DNA of 64,000 bases from Sedimentibacter acidaminivorans (GTDB lineage: Bacteria > Bacillota > Clostridia > Tissierellales > Sedimentibacteraceae): contig NZ_JAGGKS010000001.1 of the NCBI RefSeq assembly GCF_017873955.1, forward strand, positions 558,001 through 622,000, in the 5' to 3' direction. This document shows positions 53,759 through 63,494 of the stretch, in pieces (within the stretch, counting starts at the first letter, position 1; each line of letters opens with the position of its first letter). Below the pieces are notes generated by a model. That model ran no database searches and had not been told where the DNA came from. It saw nothing but the letters and a program-made list of their open reading frames with translations. Both the position numbers and the translations under genes were made by a program.

Positions 53759-54613
53759 TTAATATAAAATTGATAATTTTGTTGCTTTTACTAAATGTTT
53801 TGCTAAAACTGCTGTTGTTACCGAACCTACTCCTAATGGAACAGGTGTGATTAATCCTGATTTCTCCAGACAATCATCTGTATTTACATCACCAAAAAGA
53901 TTACCATCTTGTTCTATATTAATACCTACATCAATTACAGTTGAACCCTGTTTTATGTAATCTTTTGTAATCATTTTTGCTTTTCCAACAGCTGCAATGA
54001 GTATATCAGCTTTTGATGTCAGTTCTTTTAAATTTTCAGTCTTAGAATGACACATTAATACAGTTGCATCTTCTTTAAGTAGCAACATAGACAATGGTTT
54101 CCCAACTACCATTGACCTACCCACAACTACTGCTAATTTACCCCTAATCTCTACATTATAGTATTTTAAAATTTCCATAGAAGCAGTAGGAGTACATGGA
54201 GAAAATCCTGTCTCATCACCTTCCATAACTTTTGATACATTAATAGGATTAAAACAATCAATATCTTTTTCTGCATTAATAATGTATTTTACTTTATCTT
54301 CATCTATATGTTTAGGAAGTGGTCTAAATAACAATATGCCATGTACTGTTTTATCATCATTAACTGATTTTAATTTTAAAATAAAATCCTCTTGACTTAT
54401 TTCCGCTGGTAAAGCTACCACTTCGCAAGCTATATCACATGTTTGCATTCTTTTAAGTGCGGCTCTTTCATATGCTATGTCATCTTCTCTTTCGCCTATT
54501 CTAACAATTTTTAGTTTTGGAAATATATTATTTTGTTTTAAATGTTCAACATCTTTTTTTACTTCAAGTGTTATTGCATCTGCAACCGGTTTGCCCTTAA
54601 TTAGTTTTCCCAC
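53759..54613 (-). CDS. folD: Methylene-tetrahydrofolate dehydrogenase/cyclohydrolase
   Basis: 284 residues. The catalytic region YERAALKRMQTC near residue 50, GILLFRPLPKH near 93, and the nucleotide-binding VVGRSMVVGKPLSMLLL near 160-176 define FolD, which interconverts methylene-, methenyl- and formyl-tetrahydrofolate. GTG start with AAGGTGGG upstream. It lies 21 bases after fchA and 49 before ltaE. Confidence 0.95.
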   Translation of the reverse strand: MGKLIKGKPVADAITLEVKKDVEHLKQNNIFPKLKIVRIGEREDDIAYERAALKRMQTCDIACEVVALPAEISQEDFILKLKSVNDDKTVHGILLFRPLPKHIDEDKVKYIINAEKDIDCFNPINVSKVMEGDETGFSPCTPTASMEILKYYNVEIRGKLAVVVGRSMVVGKPLSMLLLKEDATVLMCHSKTENLKELTSKADILIAAVGKAKMITKDYIKQGSTVIDVGINIEQDGNLFGDVNTDDCLEKSGLITPVPLGVGSVTTAVLAKHLVKATKLSILY

Positions 54614-54634
54614 TAGAATCCCACCTTTTACCTT

Positions 54635-55267
54635 TTATTCATTCATAATTATAACTACTTTTTCAAACACCTCATCTGCTAACTTTGCTCCATCTTCAAC
54701 CATTTTTTTAGACTTTTCCCTTGTTTTCAAAACATACTCATCATCATTCATAGACTTGATATTTATTTCTACATTTAAGTATGCACTATACAATGCTGCT
54801 TTTAAACACTGAACTCCAACTCCTACATCACTTATAATTGTTTTAGATGAAATATCAACAATTTCATTATGCAACAGAATTGCTTCATATGTGTACTGAA
54901 GTATTTCTAAAGGTGCTGAGCACGCAATTTTTAAACATTTTTGTAATGTTTCTTCTTTTTTTATTTTTTCCTCTTCTGTAGAACTTGACATTGAGTATGC
55001 TTTTGACAATGGTTCAAAGTTTTCTGCATCTTTATCTATAAGATATATAAGTTTATTTCTTAACATTTCACCTCTTCTTATTATATCTTCATGCTTTTCT
55101 TTATAATCAACAAATTTTTTCTTCCCCACAGAAAAATTTGCTACCATGGTATTCAAGGCTGCTCCTAATGCTCCTACTAATGCTGCTGCTCCTCCCCCTC
55201 CTGGTACTGGTTTTTTAGATGCTAATTCAAAAGCGAATTCTTTACATGATAATTGTGTTAACTCCAT
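54635..55267 (-). CDS. fchA: Formiminotetrahydrofolate cyclodeaminase
   Basis: 210 residues of the all-helical cyclodeaminase family, with the Gly-rich PVPGGGGAAALVGALGAAL near residues 21-39 and SDVGVGVQCLKAALYSAYLN near 162-181. It converts formimino-THF to methenyl-THF and ammonia. In purine- or histidine-fermenting anaerobes this free-standing form channels one-carbon units into FolD, its neighbour here. The start is preceded by GAGGTG. Confidence 0.93.
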   Translation of the reverse strand: MELTQLSCKEFAFELASKKPVPGGGGAAALVGALGAALNTMVANFSVGKKKFVDYKEKHEDIIRRGEMLRNKLIYLIDKDAENFEPLSKAYSMSSSTEEEKIKKEETLQKCLKIACSAPLEILQYTYEAILLHNEIVDISSKTIISDVGVGVQCLKAALYSAYLNVEINIKSMNDDEYVLKTREKSKKMVEDGAKLADEVFEKVVIIMNE

Positions 55268-55340
55268 AGTTCACCTCGTAATTTTTATATGAATAGTATA
55301 TACCAAATACTATATATTTTTCAATACAATTATTTTTTTA

Positions 55341-55368
55341 TTGACAATTGCCTTTATTTTGATAACAT
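55341..55368 (+). promoter_or_regulatory. Promoter of the MATE gene
   Basis: TTGACA (55341-55346) and TAACAT (55363-55368) with a 16-base spacer, about 30 bases before the start. Confidence 0.65.
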
Positions 55369-55398
55369 ATAGTGAGAAACTTACAAAAGGAGTTTTAA

Positions 55399-56760
55399 AT
55401 GAACAATCCAGAAAAGAAAAACAAAATGGCAACAGAATCTGTTTCAAAATTAGTTATAACTATGTCTTTACCACCAATTGTATCAATGTTTATTCAGTCA
55501 ATGTACAATGTAGTTGATAGTATTTTTGTATCTCGAATAAGCATGGATGCATTAACTTCCGTTTCACTTGCATTTCCATTACAAATGATTATTGTATCAC
55601 TATTTGTTGGAACTGGAGCTGGGATTAGCTCTCTTATATCAAGACGATTAGGTGAAGGTAACCAAGAAGCCGCAAGTAAAGCCGCTAATCATGGATTAGT
55701 AATAAATATATTTTATTCTTTGGTAATGGCCGTAATTGGAATATTTTTTGTAAAACAGTTTACATCTATATTTACAAATGAACCAAATTTGCAAAACCTA
55801 ACAACTCAATATTTACAAATCATATTGATAGTTTCTTTTGGCAGCTTTATAACTCAAGCTGGAATAAGTATACTTCAAGCAACCGGAAATACATTTATCC
55901 CTATGATTACACAATTGGTTGGTGCCATAACAAATATAATTTTAGACCCTATATTAATTTTCGGATGGTTTGGAATACCCGCATTAGGCATAAGGGGAGC
56001 TGCAATAGCAACGGTAATTGGACAATTCGCCTCCTTTGTACTTACAATGAAAATTCTATTTAAAGATAGTCACCTTCTAAATTTAAATTTAAAAGGTTTT
56101 ACTCTCAACTATAAAACAATAAAAGACATATATGTGGTTGGGCTACCTGCTATTATAATGCAAGCCCTTGCTTCTGTTATGGTAAGTGGGTTAAATATTA
56201 TTTTAATTTCTTTTAGTTCAGCAGCTGTAGCAGTGCTTGGTATATATTTTAAACTTCAATCATTTATTTTCATGCCTATATTTGGACTAGCACAAGGATT
56301 TCGTCCTATAATTGGATATAACTTTGGTGCTAAAAATAAAGATCGTGTACTTGAAGCATTTAAAACAGCAATAATAATTTCAGTTAGTATAATGTTCATT
56401 GGTACTATTATTTTTCAAGTTTTCACAACGGAACTATTATCATTATTTGATAGCAATGATGAAATGATGTTAATTGGCATAAATGCTCTTAAAATTATTA
56501 GTTTGACATTTGTTGTTGCTGCAGTTGGAATAACAATAAGTACCACATTTCAAGCATTTGGCAAAGGAATATTGAGTTTAATGATTTCTTTTACCAGACA
56601 AATTATAATATTGTTACCTGCTGCATATATTTTATCAAGATTTTATGGTTTAAACGCTATCTGGTATTCATTTATCATAAGTGAAATAATTTCAGTTGGA
56701 ATTGCAATACCTGTACTTTTTATATATTTAGAAGGAATATTTAAAACCTGGAAAAATTAG
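55399..56760 (+). CDS. MATE-family efflux transporter
   Basis: 453 residues with 12 predicted membrane segments in two similar halves. KLVITMSLPPIVSMFIQSMY, LIFGWFGIPALGIRGAAIAT and GLAQGFRPIIGYNFGAKN are typical of the DinF/NorM-like MATE family, which exchanges cations for toxic organic compounds. AAAAGGAG precedes the start. It is divergent from the fchA operon and ends in its own strong terminator; no regulator is adjacent, so the substrate is unknown. Confidence 0.93.
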   Translation: MNNPEKKNKMATESVSKLVITMSLPPIVSMFIQSMYNVVDSIFVSRISMDALTSVSLAFPLQMIIVSLFVGTGAGISSLISRRLGEGNQEAASKAANHGLVINIFYSLVMAVIGIFFVKQFTSIFTNEPNLQNLTTQYLQIILIVSFGSFITQAGISILQATGNTFIPMITQLVGAITNIILDPILIFGWFGIPALGIRGAAIATVIGQFASFVLTMKILFKDSHLLNLNLKGFTLNYKTIKDIYVVGLPAIIMQALASVMVSGLNIILISFSSAAVAVLGIYFKLQSFIFMPIFGLAQGFRPIIGYNFGAKNKDRVLEAFKTAIIISVSIMFIGTIIFQVFTTELLSLFDSNDEMMLIGINALKIISLTFVVAAVGITISTTFQAFGKGILSLMISFTRQIIILLPAAYILSRFYGLNAIWYSFIISEIISVGIAIPVLFIYLEGIFKTWKN

Positions 56761-56789
56761 ACACAATGCATGTTGCTTTCCCTACATTT

Positions 56790-56838
56790 AAAAAAATAGA
56801 AGTATACTTTAACTTTTGAAGTATACTTCTATTTTTTT
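56790..56838. terminator. Bidirectional terminator between the MATE and GNAT genes
   Basis: A perfect 20-base stem (56790-56809 with 56819-56838, core AGAAGTATACTT), with A- and T-runs giving U-tails in both directions. Its right end overlaps the GNAT stop codon. Confidence 0.93.
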
Positions 56839-57391
56839 AATCATTTGGATTGTATGTTGCATAATGTATATGGTCCTCCCATACTCCATTAATTTCTAAG
56901 TATTTTTTTGAAAAACCCTCTCTTTCAAATCCAAGTTTTTCCATAACTTTTAAAGATCTTTTATTTCTTGGTATTATATTAACTTCAACTCTGTGCAATC
57001 CATAATCATCAAACATTATTTGAACGGTTTTATTTATTGCTTCCGTCATATATCCCTTATTAATTTCATCTTTATCTAACTTATACCCTAAAAAGCATGA
57101 TTTAAAATTACCCATAATTATATTACTATAACATGCATTTCCAATAATTTTATTGTTTTCTTTTTTAATTATCCAAAATCTAACTAATGTATGATTTTTA
57201 GCCATATAATACTCGTTTTTCAATTTATCTTTTTGATATGACACCGTATAAAAATCATCATGTGGTTTGGGTTCCCATTCTTTCAGAAAGTTATGATTTC
57301 TTTTATAATACTCCAGAACTGGTCTTCCATAATTAGGCTTAAGTATCCTTAAATACAATCTATCTGTTTCATAACGTGTTTGCATAAACAT
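56837..57391 (-). CDS. GNAT-family acetyltransferase, RimJ/RimL-like
   Basis: 184 residues of the short RimJ/RimL type: TDRLYLRILKP at the N-terminus, LGYKLDKDEINKGYMTEAIN for acetyl-CoA binding (the usual R/Q-x-x-G-x-G/A is here NKGYMT), and RVEVNIIPRNKRSLKVMEKLGFE. Members acetylate ribosomal protein N-termini or small molecules. It is not related to the duplicated pair at 1.4 and 6.5 kb beyond the fold. AGAGGA lies upstream of the start. Confidence 0.88.
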   Translation of the reverse strand: MFMQTRYETDRLYLRILKPNYGRPVLEYYKRNHNFLKEWEPKPHDDFYTVSYQKDKLKNEYYMAKNHTLVRFWIIKKENNKIIGNACYSNIIMGNFKSCFLGYKLDKDEINKGYMTEAINKTVQIMFDDYGLHRVEVNIIPRNKRSLKVMEKLGFEREGFSKKYLEINGVWEDHIHYATYNPND

Positions 57392-57590
57392 TTATACTAG
57401 TCCTCTCAATTCTTGATAATTATGTTCATTACAATATTCATTCTACATATAACAATACAATTAGTCAACTTATTTTGCTTTACTATAGCAAATAAGTATG
57501 ATAATATCTATTCATTAGTTAATTATCATTTATTATATCACTTAAATTTTATATGTAATATTTATAGATATATTCACTCGGGGGTTTATT

Positions 57591-58748
57591 TTGAAAATAA
57601 GTAAAAGAAATATTTATCTCATTTTTACAACGTTCTATATATACTTTATCATGGCACTATTTGAAAGTTCAAGGGGTAATTTTATACCTTTTTTTATTGA
57701 TGAATTTAATACAAACAATACAACAATAAGCTTTATTCTATCCCTCAACACTGTAGGATGTGTAATCGGAAGTTTCGCAGGAGGCCATTTATGTGAAAAA
57801 TTTGGTCATAAATTTGTGTTTATATCTGGTAGTATAATATCAACTGCAGCTATTTTTATGGCTCCATTCATTTCTAATATTTATCTTTTAGGTCTTTTTT
57901 ATTTTATTTTTGGAATAGGACGTTCTTCTTTAAGCGTATCTGTTGATTCAATAGTTCCTGTTTTGTCTATAGGATTTGAAGTTATTTTAATGAATATAAC
58001 TCATTTCATGTATGGTCTCGGTAGCTTTGCTGGTCAGAGTATTTATGGCAAATTGCTTTTTAATGGTATATCTTGGAGAAGCATTTATCTTTATCTAGGA
58101 ATATTTTTTATTGTATCTATTATATTTACACTTTTTATGAAAATACCAAACATGAAGATTATACAAGAGCATCAAGCTATTCAGAGAAAAGAACTATATA
58201 AAAACCCAATTATATTTTTATTTATGTTGGCTGTATCACTTCAAATTATGACCGAAGCAGTAGTTAATACTTGGTTTATTAATTATATTAGAACTAGTTA
58301 TGCTTTAAATCCTGCCGATGCAGCTATATACGCATCTATATTCTTTCTTTTATTTGCCACAGGAAGACTTGCAGGAGGTTTTATTGTAAATAAACTTGGT
58401 GATGCAAAAGGATTGAGAATATTTTTATTATCAGCAGCATTATGCATATTTTTTGGCTTAATTTTAAAAAGGTCTGGATTATTTCTTATTTCAATATCTG
58501 GATTTTTTATTTCAATAGGATTTCCAACGTTAATGGTATTAGTAAACAAAACTTTTAAACAAAATGCTTCTTTTGCAATTGGTCTGATAACCACTATAGG
58601 CAATATAATTTTTGTTTTGTTATTCAACTTATCTGGCTTTCTTAATGACCTAATAGGAACATATTTGTCATTCTTCATGGCACCTGCAGCACTAATTGGT
58701 AGTTTCATAGTTATTACAGTAATATCAAAAAAAGCAAACCTTAATTGA
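57591..58748 (+). CDS. MFS transporter
   Basis: 385 residues with 12 membrane segments. FAGGHLCEKFGHKFVFISG between TM2 and TM3 is the major facilitator motif A variant, and ATGRLAGGFIVNKLGDAKG is the repeat of it in the second half. The protein resembles sugar/FucP-like or unspecific MFS members; no substrate can be assigned. TTG start with GGGGG six bases upstream. It converges on the DUF6320 gene, and no partner gene is evident. Confidence 0.88.
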   Translation: MKISKRNIYLIFTTFYIYFIMALFESSRGNFIPFFIDEFNTNNTTISFILSLNTVGCVIGSFAGGHLCEKFGHKFVFISGSIISTAAIFMAPFISNIYLLGLFYFIFGIGRSSLSVSVDSIVPVLSIGFEVILMNITHFMYGLGSFAGQSIYGKLLFNGISWRSIYLYLGIFFIVSIIFTLFMKIPNMKIIQEHQAIQRKELYKNPIIFLFMLAVSLQIMTEAVVNTWFINYIRTSYALNPADAAIYASIFFLLFATGRLAGGFIVNKLGDAKGLRIFLLSAALCIFFGLILKRSGLFLISISGFFISIGFPTLMVLVNKTFKQNASFAIGLITTIGNIIFVLLFNLSGFLNDLIGTYLSFFMAPAALIGSFIVITVISKKANLN

Positions 58749-58777
58749 TATATAAAACAATAATTATTCTTCCACTT

Positions 58778-59443
58778 TTAAAGATGTAATCTTTTTTTCA
58801 TTTCTGCTCTCATGCTGTCACCTTCAAATATTAGTATTGTTGATAAAGAAATAATACTAGTTGCTACACATATTAATGAAGGATAAATTACATCTAATAT
58901 TCCAATTAAAATAAAAATCAATGGAGCAATTCCAAAAACTCCATCAATAATCAAATATAATATATAATCCTCCATTTTTAATTTCAATATTTTAGGAATA
59001 ATTGCCATTGAAATCATTGCAAAAACACACAATATTGGAATTATATATTCTATTGACCATCCTTTCCAATTTGTCATATAATCCCACAATACTAACGCTA
59101 TTGAAATAATTACTACTTGATATACTATATTTTTAGGAATATTGTTACGCTTATTAATTGCTGTTATCAAACTTACCCAAACAGATACCAAACCACCAAT
59201 TATAAAAAGAGACCACGCTCCCCTTTGTGGAATCATAATGTTCAATGTAACAGATAATGTTGCTATTACTATAGAAACCAATATTAAAATTCTAAAAAAC
59301 AAATTATGCAGTTTATACACAGAAGAAATGCGTGGAAATATTTCTTCTTGCTCCTCATCTCTTCCTAATAAAAATCCTTGACACAAAGGACAACTTTCTC
59401 TTTTACCTATAATATTAACTTTACACTTTTCACATTTTTTCAC
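58778..59443 (-). CDS. DUF6320-type membrane protein with an N-terminal zinc ribbon
   Basis: 221 residues. Two Cys pairs at the N-terminus (CEKCKVN and CPLCQGFL) form a zinc ribbon; the rest contains about six membrane segments (from about residue 48), with a polar N-terminal tail presumably in the cytoplasm. The role is unknown. It is the third gene of an operon behind an alpha/beta hydrolase and an acyltransferase-like protein, 11 bases after the latter; the three probably act together. GTG start with AGGATG upstream. Confidence 0.75.
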   Translation of the reverse strand: MKKCEKCKVNIIGKRESCPLCQGFLLGRDEEQEEIFPRISSVYKLHNLFFRILILVSIVIATLSVTLNIMIPQRGAWSLFIIGGLVSVWVSLITAINKRNNIPKNIVYQVVIISIALVLWDYMTNWKGWSIEYIIPILCVFAMISMAIIPKILKLKMEDYILYLIIDGVFGIAPLIFILIGILDVIYPSLICVATSIISLSTILIFEGDSMRAEMKKRLHL

Positions 59444-59454
59444 AAAGGCACATC

Positions 59455-60726
59455 CTATTCATCATCAATTTTATTGGTAATAATATCTACTGGAATATCC
59501 ATAGAAGTCAACGTCCTAAAAAACCTCATTTGTATGTCTGTACTTACAAATGATGAAGTAAAGCTAACTCTTAATTTATCATCATATGAACAAACACAAG
59601 CCTGCAACTTATTTGTACTTACAAAAATATCAAAAGACTCTATAAACATATTAATTTCTTTAGGCATTTCTATCCTTCCAACATTTGAAAGAGTAGAAGT
59701 ATTTCTTTTATCTACAATATTATTTGCAATTCTTAAGGATATATCTTTAATTTTAAGAGGAATAACTCTTAAAAAGTAATTATGTTCTAATGAAGCGAGA
59801 CCATTTATCCTATTGTTTAATTTTTCAGGAGTTAATCTTTCTTTGAAGCATTTTTGAAGATGATCAATAACATCCTTTAAATCACCTTCATATTCACTGA
59901 AAGTATAGTCTACATTTATTACACCAAAAAAATTTCTAGCAGTTTCCGAATTAAAATACTTGCGTAAATTTACAGGTATACTAAGTACCACTGGATCTTT
60001 CTTATGTCGAATTGGTATATCTTCATTGATTGAACGCATTAAAATCGAGGCAAGAAAAATTGTTAAAGATGTATTATGTTCTTTAACTTTCTTCATGATA
60101 TTATTTATTGGCATAACACCTTCTATAACTTTAATTCTATATTCAGCTAATTTTTGTCCTCTGATTTTATATGCAATAACTTTTTTCTTTTTAGAATTGT
60201 CCTTATTATTTGTATAATATTTTTGAAAGCTATCATCTAATTTTTGAGTTCTAGATGCATCATAGTCCATTACAGGCATTTTTTCTACAAATTTATCTTT
60301 ATATTTAATAGTTATATAATGAAATACTAAAGTTCTTAGAAATTGAAGTGCCCCCGTTCCATCAGATAATGCATGATAAATTTCTACACTAATTCTTTTT
60401 TTATAATACATCACTCTAAAAAGTAAACTTTTCTTATTTCTATCATACAGAGGACTGCATGGTGGTATATCTTCCAAAGTCACAACTGGCTTTATATCAC
60501 TTTTCTCAAAATAATACCAAAAGAGTCCACTTTTTATAACTGATTTATACAAAGGAAATTCTTCTATTGTAATATCTAAGGCTTGCTGTAAAATTACCTT
60601 TTCAACAGGCTCAACTAGTTCACAAGAAAATCTAAAAACTTTAGTATCACTCTTTTTACTATTAGGTGGAAATATTTTAGCGGCATTATCTAATTTACTC
60701 CACTCTGATATTTTTCGTCTCTTCAA
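59455..60726 (-). CDS. Alcohol acetyltransferase / condensation-fold acyltransferase-like protein
   Basis: 423 residues of the CoA-dependent acyltransferase superfamily. The catalytic motif HALSDGTGALQFL (HxxxDG, near residues 117-129) is intact. The C-terminal half has VILSIPVNLRKYF-like and LSNVGRIEMPKEI segments that resemble the DFGWG-region neighbours of alcohol acetyltransferases. The likely reaction is transfer of an acyl group from a thioester to an alcohol or amine. The TTG start directly abuts the hydrolase TGA stop and uses the GAGGTG within that gene, so the two are coupled. Confidence 0.75.
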   Translation of the reverse strand: MKRRKISEWSKLDNAAKIFPPNSKKSDTKVFRFSCELVEPVEKVILQQALDITIEEFPLYKSVIKSGLFWYYFEKSDIKPVVTLEDIPPCSPLYDRNKKSLLFRVMYYKKRISVEIYHALSDGTGALQFLRTLVFHYITIKYKDKFVEKMPVMDYDASRTQKLDDSFQKYYTNNKDNSKKKKVIAYKIRGQKLAEYRIKVIEGVMPINNIMKKVKEHNTSLTIFLASILMRSINEDIPIRHKKDPVVLSIPVNLRKYFNSETARNFFGVINVDYTFSEYEGDLKDVIDHLQKCFKERLTPEKLNNRINGLASLEHNYFLRVIPLKIKDISLRIANNIVDKRNTSTLSNVGRIEMPKEINMFIESFDIFVSTNKLQACVCSYDDKLRVSFTSSFVSTDIQMRFFRTLTSMDIPVDIITNKIDDE

Positions 60727-61653
60727 TCAATTCACCTCACATAGAAATTGATTTATTATATCGTAACACAATTTAACCTGCGGAAATCTAGGTGGAAGAG
60801 CAAAAAAACCATGAAGACCTTCCTTAATACGGTATATTTCAACGTTGTTCCCAGCATTCCTCAATTTCTTGCCATATTCTTCTCCTTCATCTCTTAATGG
60901 ATCATACTCCGCAGTTATTATTAATGTTTTAGGCTGATTAGATAAATCATTTGATATTAATGGTGCAAAATACGGGTTATTTATATCATCTCTACTTTTC
61001 ATATATAAATCCATATAATCACAAATTTTTTTTGATGTCAATAAATAGTCTTTTCCATTTTCTACAATTGAGGGAAATGGTGATTTATCGCTATGATCAT
61101 TATATGTAGCAGGATAAATTAGTATTTGTCTATCAACTTTAAATTCTTTTTTATCACGCGCCATAAGAGATAAAGCTGCTGCTAAATTACCTCCTGCACT
61201 ATCTCCTATGATTGTGATTCTTTTATTATATATTTTAAATAGTTCTTCTTTTGTAAACAATGTTCTAGCCACCTCATAGCAATCCTCTAATGCTGCAGGG
61301 AACCTGTGTTCTGGTGCTAAGCGATAATCAACTGATATTACAATATGTTTAGTTAATCTTGACATATTTGTACAAACCTTATTATAGCTGTCTATGTTTC
61401 CTGTCACCCAGCCCCCACCGTGAAAAAAAAGCAAAACAGGATAATCTCCTTCACCATCAGGAGAGAATACCCTTACTGGAATAATATGATCTTCTAAATA
61501 TATTTTATGATCCCACGCTCTATAAAACGGCTTCATATAATGTCTATGTGCTAAGTTTACTAAATTTCTTTGTAATCTATAATTTTTTTTAACATCAATT
61601 TCTGCATACGAAAGTGCTTTGAGAGCAGTTCGAACAACTTTGTTTATCGGCAT
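60727..61653 (-). CDS. Alpha/beta hydrolase (hormone-sensitive lipase family)
   Basis: 308 residues. The oxyanion motif FFHGGGWVTG (near 77-86), the nucleophile elbow IGDSAGGNLAAA (near 149-160), the Asp in TAEYDPLRDEG and the His in GLHGFFALPP give a complete catalytic triad. It hydrolyses a carboxyl ester. It is first of three coupled genes with an acyltransferase-like protein and DUF6320. ATG at 61653 is preferred because GGAGA lies six bases before it; the ATG at 61665 has no ribosome site. Confidence 0.9.
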   Translation of the reverse strand: MPINKVVRTALKALSYAEIDVKKNYRLQRNLVNLAHRHYMKPFYRAWDHKIYLEDHIIPVRVFSPDGEGDYPVLLFFHGGGWVTGNIDSYNKVCTNMSRLTKHIVISVDYRLAPEHRFPAALEDCYEVARTLFTKEELFKIYNKRITIIGDSAGGNLAAALSLMARDKKEFKVDRQILIYPATYNDHSDKSPFPSIVENGKDYLLTSKKICDYMDLYMKSRDDINNPYFAPLISNDLSNQPKTLIITAEYDPLRDEGEEYGKKLRNAGNNVEIYRIKEGLHGFFALPPRFPQVKLCYDIINQFLCEVN

Positions 61654-61848
61654 ATCGGTCTCCATTTATTATCGACATTTTTCATCTATAATTCATATAT
61701 TATAACCATTATATATATAAAACATTTTTGTGTCTACAATTCTTTTTTAGTTAGTTGTATTGTATTCCAATGCTAATTCACTAGTTAATATTTATAAACT
61801 TATTTCAATATTTTGAATTTGCAAATTTCTTCCTTAAAATATTAATGG

Positions 61849-61876
61849 TTGACAAATGTGTATTATATATTAAAAT
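61849..61876 (+). promoter_or_regulatory. Promoter of rubredoxin
   Basis: TTGACA (61849-61854) and TAAAAT (61871-61876) with a 16-base spacer, about 41 bases before the start. Confidence 0.7.
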
Positions 61877-61917
61877 ATAAATAAGACTTTACATTATTGT
61901 GGAAAGGAGGAAATATT

Positions 61918-62076
61918 ATGGATAAATACGTATGTGACGCATGTGGTTATGTTTATGATCCAGCAGAAGGTGACCCTGATAACGGAGTTGCTCCTGGAAC
62001 TTCTTTTGAAAATGTGCCTGATGATTGGGTATGCCCATTATGTGGTGTAGGTAAAGATATGTTCTCATTAGAATAA
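61918..62076 (+). CDS. Rubredoxin
   Basis: 52 residues: [19 protein letters not shown] at the start and [16 protein letters not shown] at the end. The two CxxCG motifs (Cys 6, 9 and 39, 42) bind one iron atom. Rubredoxins carry single electrons, in anaerobes often to oxygen- or superoxide-reducing enzymes. AAAGGAGG precedes the start. It stands alone between a promoter and the mnmA terminator. Confidence 0.96.
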   Translation: MDKYVCDACGYVYDPAEGDPDNGVAPGTSFENVPDDWVCPLCGVGKDMFSLE

Positions 62077-62183
62077 AATAATTATTTTGAATTTTAAATA
62101 ATTAAGTATTTGATAAGTCACATTATTTTTATACAAGTATTCGAAAGTTTTAGATTTTAGCTAATTACTTATATAAGAGAAAA

Positions 62184-62213
62184 ACAGGTGGATATATTAA
62201 TATATCCACCTGT
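62184..62213. terminator. Terminator of mnmA (perfect 30-base palindrome)
   Basis: 62184-62213 is a perfect palindrome with arms ACAGGTGGATATATT and its complement. On the minus strand it is followed by TTTTTCTCTT, 38 bases after the mnmA stop; it could also stop transcripts from rubredoxin. Confidence 0.85.
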
Positions 62214-62251
62214 CCTATTTTATATAATATTAATGTATTTATTTTATCTCA

Positions 62252-63334
62252 TTATTTTGATGTAATGGTTCCACCACCAATTACTACATCATCTTTATAA
62301 AATACCACTGCTTGACCTGGTGTTATAGCACGCTGCTTTTCTTTAAACTCCACTAAAATTTTATCTTCATTTATTGGAATAATAGTAGCTTCACTTTCAT
62401 TTTGCTTATATCTAGTTTTAACCATCACTTTCATTGGTGAATTTAACTTTTCAATCGCAATTAAATTTATATTATCGGCATATAATTTATCCGAAAAAAG
62501 GTCTTCATTGCTACCTAATGTCACAGTATTATCTTCTTTATTTTTACTTATTACAAAAGTAGGTTTACCAAAAGCCATACCAAGTCCTTTTCTCTGACCT
62601 ATCGTATAATGTATAATTCCATTATGTTTACCTAGTACTTTTCCATTTAAATCGATAAAATTTCCCTTTGGTGAATCTACACCCATGCTTTTTTCTAAAA
62701 ATCCTGCATAATCTCCATCTTTTACAAAACAAATATCTTGACTATCTGGTTTGCGAGCATTTATCAATCCTTTTTCTTCAGCAATTTCTCGAGCTTCACT
62801 TTTATACATACCACCTAATGGAAAAAGTGTCCTTGACAAATCATCTTGAGTTAGTACATATAAAACATAGCTTTGGTCTTTGGATAAATCCACAGCTTTC
62901 TTAAGAAGATATCGCTTACTAGCATTATCATATTCTATTCTCGCATAATGACCAGTTGCTATATAGTCTTTTTTCATCAATACCGCTCTTTGTATAAGTT
63001 TGCTAAATTTTATAAATTTATTGCAATCTACACAAGGATTTGGCGTATCTCCTATTTCATAACTTCTAGCAAATTTATTCATAACTTCGTCTCTAAATGT
63101 ATCTTTAAAATTAAAAACAAAATGTTCCATTCCTAATTTATAGCATATCCTTCGAGCGTCTTCTACATCTTCAAGAGAACAACAAGTTCTTGTACTACAT
63201 GAAGTATCCTTATCCTCATCTGCAAATAATTTTAGTGTTACTCCACACAGATCATAGTTCTGTTCTTTAAGCAGAAGGGCTGCAACTGAACTATCAACTC
63301 CGCCGCTCATAGCGACCATAACTTTATTTCCCAT
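62252..63334 (-). CDS. mnmA: tRNA-specific 2-thiouridylase
   Basis: 360 residues. The PP-loop MSGGVDSSVAALLL near the N-terminus, the catalytic Cys in TPNPCVDCNKFIKF (near 97-110) and the second Cys in KPDSQDICFV (near 195-204), and the C-terminal beta-barrel with ITPGQAVVFY define MnmA. It adds sulfur to U34 of tRNAs for Lys, Glu and Gln. AGGAGAAAA precedes ATG at 63334; the longest frame starts 11 codons earlier without a ribosome site. No iscS/nifS-type partner is visible next to it. Confidence 0.95.
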   Translation of the reverse strand: MGNKVMVAMSGGVDSSVAALLLKEQNYDLCGVTLKLFADEDKDTSCSTRTCCSLEDVEDARRICYKLGMEHFVFNFKDTFRDEVMNKFARSYEIGDTPNPCVDCNKFIKFSKLIQRAVLMKKDYIATGHYARIEYDNASKRYLLKKAVDLSKDQSYVLYVLTQDDLSRTLFPLGGMYKSEAREIAEEKGLINARKPDSQDICFVKDGDYAGFLEKSMGVDSPKGNFIDLNGKVLGKHNGIIHYTIGQRKGLGMAFGKPTFVISKNKEDNTVTLGSNEDLFSDKLYADNINLIAIEKLNSPMKVMVKTRYKQNESEATIIPINEDKILVEFKEKQRAITPGQAVVFYKDDVVIGGGTITSK

Positions 63335-63494
63335 TTTTTCTCCTATTCTAAAAAACAGGACTATCAAAGTCCTGTCTATAATTCATTTATTATATATTAA
63401 TATTATACACTATCCTCTTTTTTTGTCAATCAAACTTCTACACCAAATACAACGAACGCATGAATGTTTTTATCACTACAAATTAAGAGTTTTC

